Both the position numbers and the translations under genes were made by a program. The notes under the pieces are model-generated. The model saw only the letters and a program-made list of their open reading frames with translations. It searched no databases and had not been told where the DNA came from. A DNA stretch of 22,739 bases from contig JAKTTS010000243.1 of the NCBI GenBank assembly GCA_030560485.1, positions 1 through 22,739 of the forward strand, read 5' to 3'. Positions 18,784 to 22,739 of this stretch are shown one piece after another (the first letter of the stretch is position 1; each line of letters starts with the position of its first letter). The stretch is from Ascoidea tarda (nom. inval.) (Eukaryota > Ascomycota > Saccharomycetes > Ascoideales > Ascoideaceae).

Positions 18784-19368
18784 TTATCTATCAATTAAAA
18801 TATCGTTTAACGATGTTAAAGATGATAAACAGTTTTGAATTGAATCATTAATTGAAGATGAATTGCCAAATTTTAAATCATTCAAATTGTCAACCAAAGT
18901 TGATAGATTATCATCAAATTGTAAATCAATTGTTTTACTTAAATTATCTATTTCGATATCTAAATATTTATCCACTTGAAGTAATTTCGAGTTTAACAAA
19001 TCTAAATCAAGCTCTAGATCGAGACCGAGATCTAAATCCGTTTTGTTATCCTTATCTTTATCTGAACTTTTGTTTTGTTTACTGTGATTGTTGGCATATG
19101 AATCTAAACCAAACTCTTTATCAATGCTGTTTTGAATCTGGCGTAAAACCGAATCTTTCTCGTGCTCGATTAGTTTCAAATATAGCTCATGAATGTAATT
19201 ATCATCATTGACAGATTTTTTAACAGATTTGAATATTTTTTTGAATTGGTTGAATGACACTGAGTTTTCAATAGACGAGCTCTCTAGCAAGTACGATTTG
19301 AGAATCTGCTGGGGGCTGGGGATGTTGTTCGTTAGCTCCTTGATGAAAAGTGTATTGCTATCAACCAT
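18784..19368 (-). CDS. NKP2: Cnl2/Nkp2-family inner kinetochore protein
   Basis: This is a 194-residue protein. Residues 22-86 (ILKSYLLESSSIENSVSFNQFKKIF, IHELYLKLIEHE, VLRQIQNSIDKEF) fit the Cnl2/NKP2 family pattern: a Leu-rich helix, ISxxxF, a LY-x2-L helix and a V-x2-NI-like end. S. cerevisiae Nkp2 has LLHNYVSDSLLTTLISFQEF in the same place. In that yeast Nkp2 is a non-essential member of the Ctf19/COMA-associated inner kinetochore complex. The middle (about 92-125) is a charged Lys/Asp/Leu low-complexity spacer, and the C-terminal part is Leu-rich and probably helical (coiled coil). The ATG at 19368 is the first ATG; the frame opens 13 codons further up at a TTG. Only 138 bases separate it from the ISW1 stop. 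The call rests on a remembered family pattern. Confidence 0.75.
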   Translation of the reverse strand: MVDSNTLFIKELTNNIPSPQQILKSYLLESSSIENSVSFNQFKKIFKSVKKSVNDDNYIHELYLKLIEHEKDSVLRQIQNSIDKEFGLDSYANNHSKQNKSSDKDKDNKTDLDLGLDLELDLDLLNSKLLQVDKYLDIEIDNLSKTIDLQFDDNLSTLVDNLNDLKFGNSSSINDSIQNCLSSLTSLNDILIDR

Positions 19369-19506
19369 ACTCCCATGTTCAAAGCTCCAACTCAATCTGT
19401 GATACAATCAAGGTAACAATTCGTCCAAAACAACTCACCAAAATCAGCCGTTACCCTTCTGCTATTCCTGTTTATCCGTTGCTGATCTAAAATTTCTGAG
19501 CCAACA

Positions 19507-21897
19507 TTACTGAAACAGAAACTCATATAATATGACTATATCGGCAGATGTTAAATTAATGCCCAAACCACCAGCTCTTGTTGTTAGAAGGAAAAGAAAT
19601 TTATCTGAATCCGGTTTATTGAATTCGTCGATAGCAAAAATACGATCTTCATGAGGAGTTGAGCCATCGATACGGCAGTATTCGAATTCTCTAAAATAGC
19701 AATAATCTTCTAAAATATCTAATAGTCTACTCATCTGGCTAAAGATTAGGACCCTTGAGCCTTGTTCTTTAAGTCTCTTTAGCAATTTATCGAGAATGAT
19801 CATTTTTCCTGAATTGAAAATTAAATGTTCATCAGTTGTATATGGGGGACCAGGCTCAGCTCCTTCGAAAAGATAAGGATGGTTACAACATTTTCTCAAC
19901 TGCATTACAATATTTAGCAATCTTGTCTTGCCTTCTCTTTTGCCAATGACACCATTAACAGCATCGATATCCTTTTCTAGTAATTTTTTGTACCATTTAA
20001 TTTGCATTTCGGACATTCCAACATAGACATTGATCTCCTTTTTTGGCAATAGTGACTTTTCCACGTCAGCTTTTACTCTTCGTAGTAGAAAGGGAGATAG
20101 AATTTTATGCAATTTTTCAACCATCAAGTCTTCGTCTATTCTATCCAGATTTGAATCACTGGTGTTATTAGGAGTGGCTGTGTCAGTTTTGGTGTTTGTA
20201 GAAGAAGACTCAATGTTATTTTCTTTATGATGTGTGGTATTTAGTTGATTTCTCTTGCTGCTTCTTAGTTTTCTGGTTGTTGTATTTTCCGGGGATGTTT
20301 TTGAATCATTGTTATTGTTGGAGTTGGAGTTGGAGTCGAAGTTGGAGTTGGTTAATTTTTGATTGTTATTGTTGTTATTGTTATCTTTTTCAAACCATTG
20401 ATCGAAAATTTCGGAATCACTGAATATGTCAGGTAATAGGAAATTCAATAAGGCCCATAATTCATGTAAGTTATTTTGTAGAGGAGTGCCGGTTATTAGT
20501 AGTCTATTTTTTGAGTAAAAGAGTCTGATGATTTGGGATAAGGCACTACTTTCATTTTTAATTCTATGAGCTTCGTCTACAATAATATATTTCCAGGCAA
20601 ATTTTTTTAGATGAGATTTTTCCTTGATGACGGTTTCAAAAGAGGTTATACAAACGTCAAAGTCGCAAGTTAGTAATTTTTGTTGGATCAAGTCAGCTCT
20701 GTCATTTTTCAAGCCTTGTAAAACCAAGACGTTTACGTTGGAAGTCCATTTTGAAAATTCTCTTCTCCAATTGTCGAGAGTTGATTTTGGGACTATGATT
20801 ATAAAAGGGCCAGAGATTCTTTTGTAGTATCTTAAATAGCCCAAAAAGGATATTGTTTGTAGGGTTTTGCCCAAGCCCATTTCATCAGCTAGTATACCCG
20901 AGATTGAGTTTTTGTATAGGGAGATTAGCCAGTTTAAACCTTGAATTTGGTAGTCTCTTAGTTTTCCATGATTTATGTAGTAGGGAGATTGTGTTATTAG
21001 AGGAGTGGAAGTGGACAGAGATTCGATGTCTTCTTCGTCGTGAATTAGTTCAGCATCTTCTTCCTTTTCAGTTTTTCTTCGTCGATTTGAAGAGGTGGTT
21101 GAGTTTGAATCGCTGGCCAAATTGTTCAAGTTGTTGATTCTTTTACTTCTTCTGGAGGATCTTAGATTTGATTTTTGATTTTTTTTAGATTTTTTAGATT
21201 TAATGTTTTTGATGTTTTTGTTGGCTTTATTATCATTAGCCTCGTTTTCCAGATCTAGTTGGGATAATATTTTTTTCAATTCTCTATCTTTGGATAGTCT
21301 TGACTCGATAAACTCTCTGAATAAATCAGTCAAGTTTAGCAAGTATTTGATTCTCTTTAGGATGTCGTCATGGTCCTTTGATCTTTCAATTTTAGGGTCG
21401 TTTGTGAGCAAGTAGTGGGGTTTGTTTTCATTTACGATAGCAAGCTCAGCTTTTTCGTCAAGCTTAAAGGAAGAGATTGAGTCGTCGTCAGATAATTGGG
21501 GGGTGGAGATATCTGAAGCGTTTTTCTTTGAAATTCCATTTAGTTTTTGGCTTGAATTTGGAAAAGGGCCTTTAAGAGAGATTTGGTTAGAGATTTGGTT
21601 AGAATTTTGAATCGATTCCAGGGCTGAAATTTCAGCATCATCGTCGATGTTGCTCTTAGCGAGATGATCTGTGATTGTGGTGTAGGGGTTGGGATTGGAA
21701 AGCAGCTTTGGGGAAGTATTGCTGTCCAAATCAGAGATGGGTGCAGAATTTGTTGTTCTGTCCAGACGATCCTTCTTTGGCTGGATTTCCAGATAATGGG
21801 TATGTCAGTAGAATGTAGATAAAGCAATGCGAGTGGGCGAAAGAGATGAGATCTGTTGCAGACCGAGAAGATAGAATGGAGGGAGAGTACATACCAT
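19507..21897 (-). CDS. ISW1: ISWI remodeller ATPase, Isw1 type, truncated in the helicase core; one intron
   Basis: I read exon 1 as 21897-21895 (ATG alone) and exon 2 as 21780-19507, 758 residues. Isw1-like blocks: [19 protein letters not shown] (about 141-159), [13 protein letters not shown], then the SNF2 ATPase: [33 protein letters not shown] (Walker A about 300-307), DEAHRIKN (403-410), [91 protein letters not shown] and [20 protein letters not shown] (motif V). There the match stops; EFLFQ and a stop follow. Motif VI (with its arginine fingers), the NegC, HAND, SANT and SLIDE parts of full-length Isw1 (about 1,130 residues) are absent, and no frame in the next 138 bases continues the family. 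An Asn/Ser-rich insert of about 80 residues (about 467-546) separates the two lobes. As encoded it should not hydrolyse ATP productively. The rest of the frame is clean, so the loss is recent, or the product has a non-catalytic role, or the sequence is rearranged here. Confidence 0.85.
21781..21894 (-). other. Spliceosomal intron of ISW1 directly after the ATG
   Basis: On the minus strand, ATG (21897-21895) is followed by GTATGT (21894-21889), a perfect yeast donor. TACTGAC (21810-21804) is a near-consensus branch site, and the first AG after it is CAG ending at 21781. The intron is 114 bases, with branch A to acceptor about 24 bases. Joining ATG to CCAAAGAAG opens the ISW1 frame ([11 protein letters not shown]). 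Without splicing the frame has no ATG between the upstream TGA and the conserved part, which supports the intron. Introns right after the start codon are common in yeasts. Confidence 0.8.
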
Positions 21898-22196
21898 GAT
21901 GGAAGGAAGACAGGAAAGCAGGTGTAGTGGGTGGAAGAGAGAGAGCTAAGGAGAATACATATCTGAGAAATATAAAGAATTTGCCAATTGAAAACAGAAG
22001 AGAACAAATAAAAACGTGAAAGAGTTTCAAGAGAGAAAACATTATGCTCCAGACAGAAAAACCACCACTGCGGGTCGCAGTTAGAGTTTCTGCGGAAGAG
22101 ACCCGCAGCGCTGGACACAACGGTCCACGCGTGCGGGTCTTCTTTGCAGTGCTTGCGAGTGCTGTTTCTGCTGCCTGTGCTACTGCTGCCTCTGCC
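21898..22196. promoter_or_regulatory. Divergent promoter ISW1 / ATL1
   Basis: This is a 299-base gap. The ISW1 half is pyrimidine-rich on the minus (ISW1 sense) strand. The ATL half is GC-rich and holds three copies of TGCGGGTC: 22069-22076 (+), 22100-22107 (inverse) and 22132-22139 (+), spaced 31 and 32 bases. ACGCGT at 22127-22132 touches the third copy. An ATG at 22044 is in frame with the ATL gene (see that entry). Confidence 0.5.
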
Positions 22197-22574
22197 ATGG
22201 ACTCCGAAGCTGCCCTCTTCCACGCTGCTGTCTACGACGCCGTCAAAACTGTGCCCTGGGGCTGCGTCACCACCTACGGCCACATTGCGAAGATGATCGA
22301 CAGACCCTCCAACCCCCGCCAGGTGGGCCACTCGCTCAAGTTGCTTGTCCAGCCCTCTGCTGCCGCTGCTGCTGCTGCTGCTGAATACGACGCCACCAGT
22401 GTCCCCTGGTGGAGGGTTATCAACTCTCAGGGCAAGATCTCCAAGAGAGCCAATTCCAACGACGAGCTACGCCAGCTACACAGACTACTTCAAGAAAACG
22501 TCCACGTCGATCCAGATCTTCTAAAGGTCGATTTGTCTATGTATGGTTGGTTCCCAGCTACTGATTGGGACTAG
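22197..22574 (+). CDS. ATL1: Alkyltransferase-like protein (Atl1 family)
   Basis: This 125-residue protein resembles the C-terminal domain of O6-alkylguanine-DNA alkyltransferase: VYDAVKTVPWGCVTTYGHIAKMI (12-34), RQVGHSLKLL (41-50, with the Arg finger) and VPWWRVINSQGKISKR (69-84). The reactive Cys of the PCHR motif is Trp (W71), as in Schizosaccharomyces pombe Atl1 (PWHR). It therefore cannot accept the alkyl group. It should bind O6-alkylguanine, flip the base (Tyr27 and Arg41 are kept) and hand the lesion to nucleotide excision repair. The His is also Trp here (PWWR). An Ala-rich insert (A55-A62, GCT/GCC repeats) lies before the motif. The length from ATG 22197 fits the family (S. pombe 108). 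An in-frame ATG at 22044 would add 51 Arg/Ala/Val-rich residues, possibly a mitochondrial presequence, but that stretch holds promoter-like repeats. Confidence 0.88.
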   Translation: MDSEAALFHAAVYDAVKTVPWGCVTTYGHIAKMIDRPSNPRQVGHSLKLLVQPSAAAAAAAAEYDATSVPWWRVINSQGKISKRANSNDELRQLHRLLQENVHVDPDLLKVDLSMYGWFPATDWD

Positions 22575-22739
22575 TTACTGCTGCTTCACAGTCTACTGTT
22601 GCTGCTTTCCATCTGAAAAACTCATCACTGCCCACTTGCCACAACTGCACCACAACTCTCCAACTTCATTGCCCAAACTTGCCCAGTACTTGCATAGCTC
22701 TTCGTCCTTTCCCTTGCGCAATCCAGCAACAACATCTGC
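22575..22739. other. 3' flank of ATL1 to the window end
   Basis: These 165 bases have no supported gene. They are C/T-rich on the plus strand with CTGCTG/TTGCTG elements, resembling the leader sequences of other genes here, so another plus-strand gene may begin just beyond the window. Confidence 0.3.

Noticed and set aside
19369-19506. Continuation of ISW1 by a second intron or another frame
   Set aside because: No good donor occurs at the point where the match ends, no frame here encodes the missing motif VI, and NKP2 occupies the space beyond.
21540-22331. Minus-strand frame of 263 codons spanning the ISW1/ATL1 promoter
   Set aside because: It overlaps both real genes in the wrong frames and carries no known motif.
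1-22739. Transposons, LTR elements, virus-like genes or CRISPR arrays
   Set aside because: No reverse transcriptase, integrase, transposase or capsid motif and no long terminal repeats were seen in any frame; the repeats present are short tandem repeats.

Overview
This is nuclear DNA of a budding yeast (Saccharomycotina). It is AT-rich, and its proteins carry long Asn, Gln and Ser runs encoded by AAT/AAC and CAA/CAG microsatellites. The genes are compact and nearly intronless. The one intron I can see has a yeast-type GTATGT donor and a TACTGAC branch site. A HapX-type iron regulator and an alkyltransferase-like protein, which Saccharomyces cerevisiae lacks in these forms, point to a lineage outside the Saccharomycetaceae. 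I cannot name the species. CTG codons are rare and none sits at a residue I can call conserved, so I translated with the standard code; a CUG-reassigned code is not excluded.

Layout, left to right: BUD14 (-, 3' end off the window; SH3 protein, Glc7/formin regulator); ETR1 (-, mitochondrial 2-enoyl thioester reductase) divergent from SNF6 (+, SWI/SNF subunit); MGM101 (-, mtDNA annealing protein); GAS5 (-, beta-1,3-glucanosyltransferase) divergent from EXO84 (+, exocyst); a 1.9 kb non-coding stretch holding a broken second MGM101-like gene and a GC-rich, CCAAT-rich upstream region; HAPX (+, bZIP iron regulator); APM1 (+, AP-1 mu chain) convergent with NKP2 (-, Cnl2/Nkp2 kinetochore family); ISW1 (-, ISWI ATPase that stops inside the helicase core) divergent from an ATL1-like gene (+).

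These are independent housekeeping genes, not an operon or a single pathway. Loose links exist. ETR1 and MGM101 are both mitochondrial. SNF6 and ISW1 are both chromatin remodelling subunits. EXO84, APM1, BUD14 and GAS5 all serve secretion, polarity and the wall. HAPX acts through CCAAT boxes, which are present upstream of HAPX itself and of MGM101.

I found no virus-like element, transposon, tRNA or CRISPR array, and nothing that looks like an unknown multi-gene system. The points most worth a second look are the ISW1 gene lacking its C-terminal third, the MGM101-like relic, a GC-rich heptamer (TGCGGGT) that recurs almost only in promoters, and the ATL active-site variant PWWR.
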